Notes: generated from the sequence alone by a model not told the origin. A stretch of DNA of 64,000 nucleotides from Vitellaria paradoxa (GCA_019916065.1 CM034233.1:41394862-41458861); one strand, 5' to 3'; positions 19,038-31,099 are shown, numbered from the stretch's first letter. Made by a program: numbers and translations.

Positions 19038-20086
19038 AGAAGATTAAGGATTGGAATATGGCCTGTATGACCAGGTATATTTGGAAGCTTTGCTTGCCTG
19101 GCTCCACTTCTCTTTGGGTTAATTGGGTTAAGCAGAACTTATTGTGTAAGAATCATTTTTGGGTTGCAAAAGTGCCCTGGAATTGTTCCTGGACATGGAG
19201 GAAGCTATTGAAGCTTAGGGATAAGGTACAGCCTTTTCTTTCTTTTCAGGTTAGGAATGGCAATGATATTTCATTATGGTTTGATTCTTGGATGCCTCAT
19301 GGGCCTATCTACTCTTCCTCTCGAGCCCGAGTTATATATGACTCTAGATTACCTAAGGATGCCTTAGTTAGTTGTATAATAGTGAATGGTAGTTAGAGTT
19401 GGCCAGTTACAAATTCCAATGATTTAATTGATCTGAAAAGAGAGATGGAGACTATTCCTCCTCCAAATACAGCAAGAATGGATAAGTTATGGTGGGTTGA
19501 TAATGGGAGATATGAATTTTCTATGAAGCAAGTATGGCAATCTTTGAGATCCACTTATCCAGTTGTGCCTTAGCATAGAGTGGTTTGGTTCAAGCACCAT
19601 GTCCCTAGGCATTCCTTTCTTCTCTGGTTGGCTTCTAAGGTGAAGTTAGCTACATAGGACAGACTTCTATCTTTTGGTCTTGTCTCTCGTATAAGCTGTT
19701 TGTTCTACCGAGAACCATGTGAAGACCATGATCATCTTTTCTTTCGATGTGCCTTTACGTCTAGAGTATAGCAATCTTTGCTTGCTTCACTTGACATGCA
19801 TGATCCTTCCACTTATTGGTTTGAAGTTCTTGTTTGGACACATGCTTCTTTCAAGGGTCATTCGCTACGATCTGTAATTGGTAAGCTCTCTTTGGCAGCC
19901 ACGATTTATGTCCTGTGGAATGAACATAACAGGAGGATCCATGAGAATTCATATATTGATGCAGTATCGCTGATTCACTCAATTAAAAGTTTGGTTCGAC
20001 TACATTTGATGGGATGCCCACAATTTCCTCTCACTATAGAGAATCGACATTTGTTGCAAAGATGGAATTTACTGATTCTTTATTGA
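19038..20086 (+). pseudogene. LINE copy G ORF2, C-terminal part
   Basis: One frame runs from KIKDWNMACMTRYIWKLC to LLQRWNLLILY with no frameshift. It contains NHFWVAKVPWNCSWTWRKLL, SLWFDSWMPHG and the zf-RVT region, CLFYREPCEDHDHLFFRC, in which the second zinc Cys is changed to Tyr. Four stops occur and all are TAG: 19394-19396, 19571-19573 and 19769-19771 replace Trp, and 19655-19657 replaces Gln by comparison with sister copies. All four fit single G-to-A or C-to-T changes. Confidence 0.85.
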
Positions 20087-20117
20087 TGTAATTCTTTTTG
20101 GGTATTGATTTCTGGTC

Positions 20118-20133
20118 CAGGGGTATGCCCCTG
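20118..20133 (+). other. 3' UTR palindrome of LINE copy G
   Basis: CAGGGGTATGCCCCTG forms a six-base stem (CAGGGG/CCCCTG) around TATG. The family 1 end at 15583-15598 has the same extended stem, whereas other copies have TAGGGG/CCCCTT or GAGGG/CCCTC. Confidence 0.6.
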
Positions 20134-20206
20134 TGTAATTGTACTTTGAACGCCTATCCTTTAATATAATTTTATTTCACCTTTCAAAAAAAAATGTCTA
20201 CCACTC

Positions 20207-20775
20207 TAGCAAGTTTAGGAAGTCCAAAATCATAGATGACCTGAGCATTCATAGAAGAGCAAATAGGTCCGGTCGATAGCCAAGGGTCGAACCATAGAGA
20301 TAAAGCACGGCCATCACCTACCTTGTAAGAGATGTGATTCTTTAAGAGAGGCTGCAAGTGCAAAATCTTCCGCCAAGTCCAAGAACTATCCCAAGGAACC
20401 TTAGCAATCCAAAATTGAGTTCTCCCAAGAAGGTTAACACGAACCCATACAACCCATAGAGATGTAGAAGAAGGATTACATAACATCCATACATACCTAG
20501 CCATAGCAGCTCAGTTCCAATCTCTAATTTTCTTTATGCCCAGTCCACCTTCTACTTTAGGTCTAGTAACCACTTCCCAAGCCACTTTAGCCCTTGTGGT
20601 GGATAAAGAAGTTCCTTTCCAAGGGAATGATCGTAGCTTAGCTTCAATAGATTTGATGACTTTAGTGGGAAGAATAAACTGATAGCACCAATACGACCGA
20701 ATGCTTAATAATACAGATTGTATGAGTTGGAGCTGCCAAGAGAAGGAGAGTAATTTATTGGTCCAAACCTTGATC
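20207..20775 (-). pseudogene. LINE copy F ORF2, RT thumb to connection
   Basis: On the minus strand from 20775 this reads WTNKLLSFSWQLQLIQSVLL then RSYWCYQFILPTKVIKSIEA. It continues with RPKVEGGLGIKKIRDWN, a TGA where relatives have Arg (CGA-to-TGA type), MARYVWMLCNPSSTSLWVVW, GRTQFWIAKVPWDSSWTWRK, SLWFDPWLSTGPICSS and VIYDFGLPKLARVVDI. The remainder of copy F ORF2 lies at 18092-19036, beyond the copy G insertion. Confidence 0.8.
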
Positions 20776-20895
20776 CCTTTATTTTTTTTTTTTTTTTGGT
20801 AAGTAAGTGTATTTTTGGATTAATAGGAATAGTATGTACAATGTCCTAGGGACATTCCCCCGTATAGCAAGAAGCTCTTTTACAAAAGAAGTAAG

Positions 20896-21983
20896 TTAAT
20901 TACATTGGATCCCCCAATTACTAATTAAACTTGCATTTACATTAGCCATATTGACCGAGCATTGAGAAAACTTGGTTCTCACTTCATATTCAATCTTGTG
21001 CACAATAGTTGCTATAGAAGAATATCTCCCCTTGAAAGTTCTAACGTTCCTCTCTTCCCATAAATGATAGATCATAGCGGCCAATGCAATCTTACAAAGG
21101 GTGTTGCTCATTTGCTTCCTACTAAATTTGCCCGTGGCCCATGGTATTTCTATCCTCCAAGGTTAGGTGGGTTTAGAGATGGAGCATTTCCCTAACACAA
21201 TGGCTCTCAATTCGGCTGCAAATGGGCAGTAGAAGAATAGGTGATCCATTGACTCTAGGGCATTGCCACATAATACACAAGAAGGATCCATATTCATACC
21301 CAATCCAAGCAATCTATCCTTGGTGTTCAATCTTTCCTTAATTGCTAGCCATAGGATGAAACTATGTTTAGGTATATGATGCACAAACCATACCAAGTGG
21401 TACCAAGTCACCTTACTCTTCCTTTCCTGAATGGTCTTCCAAGTAGCAGCCGCACCATATTCCCCATTCCTAGAAGCCGTCCAAGTGAACTTGTCTCTTG
21501 AGTTGGGATTGGGCATGTAGTTGGGTGGTTGCTCAAGGATGATCTCCTTAAGCTCCCATGTACACGGGTAGGGCCATTTCCATTGTCCATTTCCCACTAT
21601 TCTTGAAACTTTAGCATTTCTAGGTAGCCCGGCATCATTTTTTTTGGTAATTATAGCCCAGCATCATAAGCAATCCTTTGGCCATATTTGGGAATTAATA
21701 GACCATGGGGATGCCAATTTGAGAACCAAAGGGATATAGTTTCCCCACTACCAACCATGTATTTAGATATTCTTTGTGCATCCTCTCTAAGCTTGAGTAC
21801 CTTTTTCCAAGTCCAAGAGCAATCTGAGGGTGGTTTTGTCTCCCAAAAACACTTCCCTTTGAGGAGGTTAGTGTGTCACCATTCAACCCAAAGAGAGGGT
21901 CTTCTAGAACATAGGGCCTATATGTGCCTCATCATGGACGCCTTATTCCATTCTCCAAGTCTTCGGATTCCAAGGCCACCTTC
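20896..21983 (-). pseudogene. LINE copy H ORF2, C-terminal part
   Basis: On the minus strand this starts in GGLGIRRLGEWNKASMMRHI, then TAG (Trp in relatives), and continues NLLKGKCFWETKPPSDCSWT, SLWFSNWHPHGLLIPKYG and, after a tail-only insertion at 21639-21653, NGQWKWPYPCTWELKEIILE. The zf-RVT domain CVLCGNALESMDHLFFYC, the TSD-free IYHLWEERNVRTFKG and NWGIQCN follow, with the stop at 20896. Another stop lies near 21170 (after SISKPT). The RT palm is absent. Confidence 0.8.
21639..21653 (-). mobile_element. Tail-only LINE insertion (15 bp)
   Basis: The insert TTTTTTTGGTAATTA is, on its own strand, TAATTACC-A7: the last eight bases of a family 2 LINE plus tail. It is flanked by TAGCCCGGCATCAT (21625-21638) and TAGCCCAGCATCAT (21654-21667), a 14-bp TSD with one CpG-type transition. 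Removing it restores the ORF2 reading (AYDAGLPRNAK). Confidence 0.8.
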
Positions 21984-24108
21984 TTTTTTTTTTTTTGGTA
22001 AGTAAGTGTATTTCGGATTAATGGGAATGTTTATGTACAATATCAAGGGGGCATTCCCCCGTAATCAAAATATACAAGAAGATCACTACGCATGAATCCC
22101 CCAACTATGCATTAATCTAGCATTTACATTAGCCATACTTAGAGAATGACATGAGAATTTGGCTCTAACTACTTGCTCTATCTTCTTCACAATGGTGGTA
22201 ACCGTAGAAGCTTTTCTCTTGAAGATTCTTGCATTCCTTTCATCCCACAAGTAATAAACCATACTAGCCCATGCAATTTTGCTAAGAATGTTACTTAGTT
22301 GTTTCCCACTGAACTTCCCCAAGGCCCATAGGATTTCGGATTCTCATGTTTGGTTAGTCTTTGAAATGAGGCATTTTCCCAATACTATGGTTCTCAACTT
22401 GGCCGCAAATGGACATTGAAAGAATAGGTGATCCAATGATTCAAGCCCTTTGCCGCATAGGACGCAAGAGGGATTTATATTCATTCCCCACCCAAGCATT
22501 TGGTCATTGGTATTTAGCCTTCCCTTGATTGCAAGCCAAAGAATAAAACTAAATCTAGGGATGTGGTGCACATACCAAACCAAGTGATGCCAATTTACTT
22601 TGTTCCTTCTTTCCCGAATGGTCTTCCAAGTAGAAGCCGCACTATACTCACCATTTCTTGAAGCAATCCAAATGAACTTGTCAATTGAATTAGTGCTAGG
22701 TAGATTGTTGGGTGGATGTTCAAGAATAATCTCCCTTAGCTCCCATGTACACAGGTAAGACCATCTCCATTTGCTATCCTCCACTATTCTTGAAGCTTTG
22801 GCATTCTTTGGTAATTCGGCATCATAAGCAATCCTTGGACCATATTTAGGTATTAGAGGGCCAAGAGGGTGCCAATTAGCATACCATAAGGATAAGGAAT
22901 CTCCATTGCCGACTTTGTACCTTGAAATCCTTTGTGCAATCTCCCTAAGCTTTAGCAATTTCTGCCACATCCAAGAACAATCCATAGGTGGTTTTACTTC
23001 CCAAAAACACTTCCCTTTGAGGAGGTTGGAGTGACACCAATCCACCCAAATGGAGGTCTTCCTAGTGCATAGAGCCCATATATGCCTTATCATAGAAGCT
23101 TTGTTCCATTCTTCAAGCTTCTTAATGCCAAGGCCCCCTTCCTTTTTCGGCTTGCAAACCTCTTCCCATGTAATTTTACTTCCCCCTTGCTTCAATTCGA
23201 CCCCAAACCACAAGAATCGGCAAAGCACTTGTTCAATGGCCATGCATACTCTCTTTGGCAATACAAAGTGCAAACTCCAAAAGACTTGTATACTGAATAG
23301 AATAGCTTTGATAAGAACCACTCTACCTGCATAGGATAGATACTTGGCCGTCCAGCTTTTGACCCTCCTTGTGACTTTCTCAATCAACTCTTTGCAATCT
23401 TCATACTTAAGCTTGGTTGAGATCAAAGGCACTCCCAAGTATTTAACTGGGAGTTCTCCAAGTTGGAATCCAAGCAAAGAGCATAAGTAGAGTTTTTCTT
23501 GATTGCTAATTTTGGATATGTAAGCTTTACTTTTGTTGCCATTTGGTTGCAATCCTGAGTATTTGTGAAACTCCTTGAGTGCATCATGAATTATCTGAAA
23601 AGAGGAGACATTAGGAGTGCAAAGAATGAACAAATCATCTACAAAGCATTTATGGTTAATAAGAGGGCTTGTGCATTTTGGGTGATAAGTAAAATTACTT
23701 CCCTCCACCATCTTGTTGAGTAGCCTTGAGAAAAACTCCATGATAATGATGAACAAATATGGGGAGAGTGGGTCACCTTGCCTTAATCCTCTAGCACCTT
23801 GGAAGTAGCCTTCTAAAGTGCCATTTATTGAAATTGAGAATTGAGGAGAGGTGATACAAGCTTTAATCCAAGCAATGAGCCTACCTGGGAGCTTAAAAGC
23901 TTGCAAAGAATCAAGGATGAGGTTTCATGAGACTGAGTCAAATGCTTTCATTAAATCAATCTTCAAAGCACTCCTTGGTCATATGTTCTTCCTGTGATAA
24001 TTCCGCACCAACTCGTGCATAAGTAAAATCTGGTCTGAGATTGATCTACCTTTAACAAATGCTGCTTGAGAAAGGCTAATGATAAGAGGCATCAACACCT
24101 TTTTAGTT
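21984..24108 (-). mobile_element. LINE copy I (family 2), truncated at the satellite edge
   Basis: This minus-strand family 2 LINE has its T-run at 21984-21996, GGTAAGTAAGTG and the GGGGGCATTCCCCC palindrome at 22047-22060. It runs through zf-RVT and the whole RT palm to about 24108, where ORF2 sequence (LKKVLMPLIIS) stops and satellite begins. The low number of stops suggests the youngest LINE in the window. No TSD is visible at the satellite side, so the right end may be a rearrangement breakpoint and not the original 5' truncation. Confidence 0.85.
22086..24108 (-). pseudogene. LINE copy I ORF2 (RT + zf-RVT), long open frame
   Basis: The central 520-codon frame (23906-22344) is open. It covers LIAWIKACITSPQFSISING, RQGDPLSPYLF, an intact catalytic FVDD (CFVDDLFIL, near 23640), the thumb LSYAGRVVLIKAILFSIQVF, KKEGGLGIKKLEEWNKASM and zf-RVT, CVLCGKGLESLDHLFFQC. 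Upstream, the same frame reads FVKGRSISDQILLMHELVRN and KIDLMKAFDSVS, with TGA near 23962 and 23925 (the latter from TGG). Downstream a TGA for Trp (NQT-stop-ESEILWAL) precedes the last 78 codons, which end at 22086. Endonuclease and RT fingers are missing through 5' truncation, so it is inactive despite the intact active site. Confidence 0.85.
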
Positions 24109-25043
24109 TATTTTCTGTATTTTTACGTGATCTGTGTATCGAAATTAAAAACGGCCAAAACTTAGCGCTCAGGTGTCTGATTATAATGATATTTGTCTTC
24201 ATTTTTTGCATTTTTACGGGATCTACAAATGCAAATTAAAAATGGCTATAACTTGGCACTCAGGCATATGGTTAGAGTAATATTTATGTTCATTTTTTGT
24301 ATTTTTACGTGATCTGCGCGTTTAAATTTAAAACAGCCAAAACTTGGTGCTCGGGGTTCTGATTGCAATGATATTTGTCTTCATTTATTGTATTTTTATG
24401 CGATCTATGAATCTAAATTAAAAACGGCTATAACATGGCGCTAAGGTGTCTAGTTAGAGCAATATTTTTGTTTATTTTTTGTATTTCTATGTGATCTGTG
24501 TATCGAAATTAAAAACGGCCAAAACTTGGCGCTCGGGTGTCCGATTACAATGATATTTGTTTTTATTTACAATATTTTTACGCGATCTACGAGTCCAAAT
24601 TAGAAACGGCTATAACCTGGCACTCGGGTGTCCAGTTAGAGTAATATTTTTGTCCATTTTTTGTATTTTTACATGATCTACACATTAAAATTAAAAACGG
24701 CCAAAACTTGGTGCTTGGGTGTCCGATTACAATGATATTTGTTTATAATTTGTATATTTTTACGCGATCTACGAGTCCAAATTAGAAATGGCTATAACTT
24801 GGCACTCGGGTGTCTGGTTAGAGTAATTTTTTTTTCATTTCTGTATTTTTACGTGATCTGCTTAATAAAATTAAAAACGGCCAAAAGTTAGCGCTCGGGT
24901 GTCCGATTACAATGATATTTGTTTTTATTTTCTATATTTTTATGCTATCTACGAGTCCAAATTAGAAACGGCAATAACTTGGCACTCGAGTGTCCAGTTA
25001 GAGTAATATTTTTGTTCATTTTTTGTATTTTTACGTGATCTAT

Positions 25044-27060
25044 GCATAAAAATTAAAAACGGTGAAAACTTGGCGCTCGAATGTCTGATTACAATGATAT
25101 TTGTTTTTATTTTCTATATTTTTATGTGATCTACGAGTCCAAATTAGAAATGACTATAACTTAGCACTCGGGTGTTTGGTTAGAGTAATTTTTTTTTCAT
25201 TTTTTTATTTTTACGTGATCTGCTCAATAAAATTAAAAACGACCAAAAGTTAGCACTCGGGTGTCCAATTACAATGATATTTGTTTTTGTTTTCTATATT
25301 TTTATGCGATCTAAGAGTCCAAATTAGAAACGGCAATAACTTGGCAATCAGGTGTCCGGTTAGAGTAATATTTTTTTTTCATATTTTGTATTTTTACGTG
25401 ATCTGCTCCATAAAATTAAAAACGACCAAAAGTTAGCGCTCGGGTGTCTGATTACAATGTTAATTGTTTTCATTTTCTATATTGTTACGCGATGTACGAG
25501 TCCAAATTAGAAACGGCAATAACTTGGCACTCGGGTGTCCGGTTAGAGTAATATTTTTGTCCATTTTTTGTATTTTTACGTGATCTATGCATTAAAATTA
25601 AAAACAGCCAAAACTTGTCGCTCAGGTGTCCGATTACAATGATATTTGCTTTTATTTTCTATATTTTTACGTGATCTAGGAGTCCAAATTAGAAATGGCT
25701 ATAACTTGGCACTCGGGTGTCTGGTTAGAGTAATTTTTTTTTTCAATTTTTTTATTTTTACGTGACCTGCTCAATAAAATTGAAAATGACCAAAAGTTAG
25801 CACTCGGGTGTCCGATTACAATGATATTTATTTTTATTTTCTATATTTTTACGTGATCTACGAGTCGAAATTAGAAACGGCAATAACTTGGTACTCAGGG
25901 GTCCGATTAGAGTAATATTTTTTTTTCTTTTTTGTATTTTTACGTGATCTGCTCCATAAAATTAAAAACGACCAAAAGTTAGTGCCCGGGTGTCCGATTA
26001 CAATGATATTTGTTTTTATTTTCTATATTTTTACGCGATTTACGAGTCCAAATTAGAAACGGCAATAACTTGGCACTCGGGTGCACAGTTTGAGTAATAT
26101 TTTTGTTCATTTTTTGTATTTTTACGTGATCTATGCATTAAAATTAAAAACGGTCAAAACTTGGTGCTCGGGTATCCGATTACAATGATATTTGTTTTTA
26201 TTTTCTATATTTTTACGCGATCTACGAGTCCAAATTAAAAATGGCTATAACTTAGCACTCGGGTGTCTGGTTAGAGTAACTTTTTTTCATTTTTTTTTAT
26301 TTTTATGTGATCTGCTTAATAAAATTGAAAACCAACAAAAGTTAGCACTCGGGTGTCTGATTGCAATGATATTTGTTTTTATTTTCTATATTTTTACGCG
26401 ATCTACAAGTCCAAATTAGAAACGGTAATAACTTGGCACTCGGGTGTCCGGTTAGAGTAATATTTTTTTTATTTTTTGCATTTTTACGTGATCTGCTCCA
26501 TAAAATTGAAAACGACCAAAAGTTAGCGCCCGGGTGTCCGATTACAATGATATTTGTTTTTATTTACTCTATTTTTACGCGATCTATGAGTCCAAATTAG
26601 AAACGGCTATAGCTTGGCACTCGGGTGTCCAGTTAGAGTAATATTTTTGTTCATTTTTTGTATTTTTGCGTGATCTACGCATTAAAATTAAAAACGGCCA
26701 AAACTTGGCGCTCGGGTGTCTGATTACAATGATTTTTGTTTTTATTTTCTATATTTTTACACGATCTACAAATCCAAATTAAAAATGGCTATAACTTGGC
26801 ACTCGGGTGTCTAGTTAGAGCAATTTGTTTTTCATCTTTTTTATTTTTACATGGTCTATTCAATAAAATTAAAAACGACCAAAAGTTAGCACTCGGGTGT
26901 CCGATTATAATGATGTTTATTTTCATTTTCTATATTTTTACGTGATTTACGAGTCAACGTTAGAAAAAGTAATAACTTGGCACTCGGGTGTCTGGTTAGA
27001 GTAATATTTTTTTCATTTTTTGTATTTTTACGTGATCTGCTCAATAAATTTAAAAATGAC
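25044..27060. repeat. Satellite higher-order repeat of about 545 bp
   Basis: Half B occurs in three variants in fixed order: GCATTAAAA, then CTCAATAAAA (or CTTAAT), then CTCCATAAAA. The first lies at 25044, 25589, 26135 and 26679 (steps 545, 546, 544). The second lies at 25223, 25770, 26315 and 26859. The third lies at 25406, 25952 and 26496. Three dimers therefore form one higher-order unit, repeated about four times. Confidence 0.8.
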
Positions 27061-30000
27061 CAAATGTTAGCACTCGGGTGTCCGATTACAATGATATCTG
27101 TCTTCATTATTTGTATTTTTACGCGATCTATGAATGCAAATTAAAAAAGGCTATAACTTGGCGCTTGGTTGTCTGGTTAGAGTAATAATTTTGGTCATTT
27201 TTTGTATTTTTACGTGTTCTGCGCTTTTAAATTAAAAACGACCAAAACTTGGTGGTCGGATGTTCAATTGCAATGATATTTGTCTTCATTTTTTATATTT
27301 TTACATAATCTACAAATCCAAATTGAAAATGGCTATAACTTGGCACTCTAGTGTCCGGTTAGAGCAATATTTTTGTTTATTTTCTATTTTATTTCGTGAA
27401 ATGCGCATTAAAATTAAGAACGGCCAAAACCTGGCACTCAGGTGACCGATTACAATGATATTTGTTTTTATTTTCTATATTTTTATGCGATCTACGAGTC
27501 CAAATTAGAAACGGCTATAACTTGGCACTCGGGTGTCTAGTTGGGGTATTGTTTTTCTTTATTTTTTGTATTTTTACGTGATCTGCACATTCAAATTAAA
27601 AACGGCTAAAACTTGGCACTCGGGTGTCCGATTACAATGATATTTGTCTTCAATTTTTGTATTTCTACGCGATCTATGAATCCAAATTAAAAATGGCTAT
27701 AGCTTGGCGCTCGGGCATCTGGTTAGCGTAATATTTTTGTTCATTTTTTGTATTATTACGTGATCTGCACATTTAAATTTAAAATTGACAAAACATGGTT
27801 CACGTTTGTCTGATTATAATGATATTTGCCTTCATTTTTTGTATTTTTTTGCAATCTACGAATCTAAATAATAAACAGCTATAACTTGGCGCTAGGGTGC
27901 CAGGTTAGGATAATTTTTTTGTTTCTTTTTTGTATTTTTACGTGATCTATGTATCAAAATTAAAAATGGCCAAAACTTGGTGCTTGAGTGTCTGATTACA
28001 ATGATATTTGTCTTCATTTTTTATACTTTTACGCGATCTACGAATGCAAATTAAAAATGGCTATAACTTGGCACTCGGGCATCTAGTTAGAGTAATATTT
28101 ATGTTCATCTTTTGTATTTTTAAGTGATTTGCGCGTTAAAATCAAAAACAGCCAAAACTTAGTGCTCGGGGTTCTGATTGCATTGATATTTGTCTTCAAA
28201 TTTTGTATTTTTACGCGATCTATGAATCCAAATAAAAAATAGCTATAACTTGGAGCTCGAGTGTCTGGTTAGAGTAATATTTTTGTTCATTTTTGTATTT
28301 TTCTGTGATCTGCGCATTTAAATTAAAAACGGCCAAAACTTAGCGCTCGGGTGTCCGATTACAATGATATTTTTCTCCATTTCTTGTATTTTTACGTGAT
28401 CTACGAATCTAAATTAAAAACGGCTATAACTTGGCGCTCAGGTGTCTGGTTAGAGTAATATTTTTATTTATTTTTTGTATTTCTACGTGATCTGTGTAAC
28501 GAAATTAAAAATGACCGAAACTTGGCCCTCAGGTGTCCGATTATAATGATATTTGTTTTTATTTACTATATTTTCACGTGATCGATGACTAAATTAGAAA
28601 CAGCTATAACCTGGCACGCGGGTGTTTGGTTATAGTATTATTTTTGTTCATTTTTTGTCTTTTTAAGTGATCTAGGCATTAAAATTTAAAACAGCGAAAA
28701 CTTGACGCTCGGGTGTCTGATTATTTTGATATTTGTCTTCATTTTTTTGTATTTTTACGCAATCTATGAATCCAAATAAAAAAACAGCTATAACTTAGCG
28801 CTCGGGTGTTAGGTTAGGACAATTTTTTTGTTTATTTTTTGTATTTCTACGTGATCTGTGTATCGAAATTAAAAACGGCCAAAACTTGGCGCTCGGGTGT
28901 CTGCTTATGATGATATTTGTCTTCATTTTTAGTATTTTTATGCGATCTACGAATGCAAATTAAAAACGGTTATAACTTAGCGCTCGGGTGTCTGGTTAGA
29001 CTAATATTTTTGTTCATTTTTTGTATTTTTCTGTAATCTGCGCATTTAAATTAAAAACGGCCAAAACTTGTCGATTGGCTGCCCGATGACAATGATATTA
29101 GCCACCATTTACTGTATTTTTACGCGATCAACGAATCCAAACTAAAAACAACTATAACATGGTGCTCAGGTGTTTGGTTAGATCAATATTTTTGTTTATT
29201 TTTTGTATTTCTACGTGATCTGTGTATCAAAATTAAAAACGGCCAAAACTTGGCCCTCGGGTGTCCGATTACAATGATATTTATTTTTATTTACTATATT
29301 TTTACGCGATCTACGAGTCAAAATTAGAAACGGCTATAACTTGGCACTCGAGTGTCTATTTAAAGTAATATTTTTGTTCATTTTTTGTATTTTAACGTCA
29401 TATGCGCATTAAAATTAAAAACGGACAAAACTTAGCGCTAGAGTGTCCGATTACAATGATATTTATTTTTATTTTCTATATTTTAACGTGATCTACGAGT
29501 CCAAATTAGAAACGACTATAACTTGTCACTCGAGTGTCTAGTTAAAGTATTATTTTTATTCATTTTTTGTATCTTTACGTGATTTGCTCAATAAAATTAA
29601 AAACGGCCAAAACTTGGCGCTCGGGTGTCCGATTACAATGATATTTGTGTTCATTTTTTGTATTTCTACGCGATCTACGAATGCAAATTAAAACCAACTG
29701 TAACTTGGCACTCGGGCGTCTGGTCAGAGTAATATTTTTGTTCATTTTTTGTATTTTTACGTGATCTGCACATTTAAATTTAAAACAGCGAAAACTTGGA
29801 GCTCGGGTGTCTGATTACAATCATATTTGTCTTCGTTTTTTGTTTTTTTACACAATCTACGAATCCAAATAAAAAACAGCTATAACTTAGCGCTCGGGTG
29901 TCAGGTTAGGACAATTTTTCTATTTATTTTTTGTATTCTATCGTGATCTGTGTATCAAAATTAAAAACGGCCAAAACTTAGCGCTCGGGTGTCCACTTAC

Positions 30001-31099
30001 AATGATATTTGTTTTCATTTTTTGAATTTTTATACGATCTACGAATGCAAAATTAAAAACGGCCAAAACTTAGCACTTGGGTGTCCGATTACAATGATAT
30101 TTTCCACGATTTACTGTATTTTTTACGTGTTCTACGAATCCAAATTAAAAACGGCTATAACTTGGTGCTCAGGCGTCTGGTTAGAGCAATATTTTTGTTT
30201 ATTTTTTGTATTTCTACGTGATCTGTGTATCGAAATTAAAAACGACCAAAACTTGGCCCTCGAGTGTCCGATTACAATGACATTTGCTTTCATTAACTAT
30301 ATTTTACGCGATCTACGAGTCTAAATTAGAAACAGCTATAAGTTCGCACTCGGGTGTCTGGTTAGAGTAATATTTTTGTTCATTTTTTGTATCTTTATGT
30401 GATCTATGCATTAAAATTAAAAACGGCCAAAACTTGGTGCTCGGGTGTCAAATTACAATGATATTTGTTTTTATTTTCTATATTTTTACACGATCTACGC
30501 GTCCAAATTAGAAACGGCTATAACTTGGCACTCGGATGTCTGGTTAGAGTAATAGGTTTGTTCATTTTTTGTATTTTTATGTGATCTACTCAATAAAATT
30601 AAAAACAGCCAAAAGTTGGCGCTCGGGTGTCCTATTACAATGATATTTGTCTTCATTTTTTGTATTTTTATGCGATCTACAAATCCAAAATAAAAATGGC
30701 TATAACTTGGCACCCGGGTGTCTGGTTAGAGTAATATTTTTGTTCATTTTTTGTATTTTTACGTGATCTGCACATTTAAATTTAAAACGGCCAAAATTTG
30801 GTGGTCGGGTGTTCGATTACACTGATATTGGTCATCATTTTTTATATTTTTATGCGATCTACGAATCTAAATTAAAAACAGCTATAACTTAGCCTTTGGG
30901 TGTCTGGTTAGAGTAATATTTTTTTTAATCTTTTGTAATTTTCCATGATCTACGCATTTAAATTAAGAATGACCAAAACTTGGTGCTCGTGTGTCTGCTT
31001 AAAATGATATTTGTCTCCATTTTTTGTATTTTTACGAGATCTACGAATCCAAATTAAAAACGGCTATTACTTGGCGCTCGGGTGTCTGGTTAGAGTAAT

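Larger units (their letters stand above)
19037..20192 (+). mobile_element. LINE copy G (family 1), 5'-truncated, inserted in copy F
   Basis: This plus-strand insert starts in ORF2 at KKIKDWN and ends with CAGGGGTATGCCCCTG (20118-20133) and TTTCACCTTTC-A10. The TSD is AATGTCCGCCACTC at 19023-19036 against AATGTCTACCACTC at 20193-20206. The two differences are C-to-T and G-to-A within one CpG, the typical product of methylcytosine deamination. Copy F reads on across the site. Confidence 0.85.
15833..20781 (-). mobile_element. LINE copy F (family 1), host of three later insertions
   Basis: Four pieces read as one minus-strand family 1 LINE: 15833-15908 (T-run, GAAAGGTAAATT tail, GGGGCATTCCC), 18057-18423, 18638-19036 and 20207-20781. 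The gaps are copy D (21-bp TSD), a SINE (15-bp TSD) and copy G (14-bp TSD with two differences). After removing these the ORF2 order is correct, from the thumb (WTNKLLSFSWQLQLIQSVLL) through VIYDFGLPKLARVVDI and zf-RVT to the C-terminus. At 20782 it is cut by the 3' end of copy H. Confidence 0.85.
20782..21983 (-). mobile_element. LINE copy H (family 2), both ends cut
   Basis: The T-run 20782-20797 with GGTAAGTAAGTG and the ACATTCCCCC palindrome arm near 20852 mark a minus-strand family 2 3' end inserted into copy F. The body runs through the ORF2 C-terminus to the KEGGLGIR region, where copy I begins at 21984. No continuation of copy H is found beyond copy I, because the satellite starts there. 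Confidence 0.8.
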
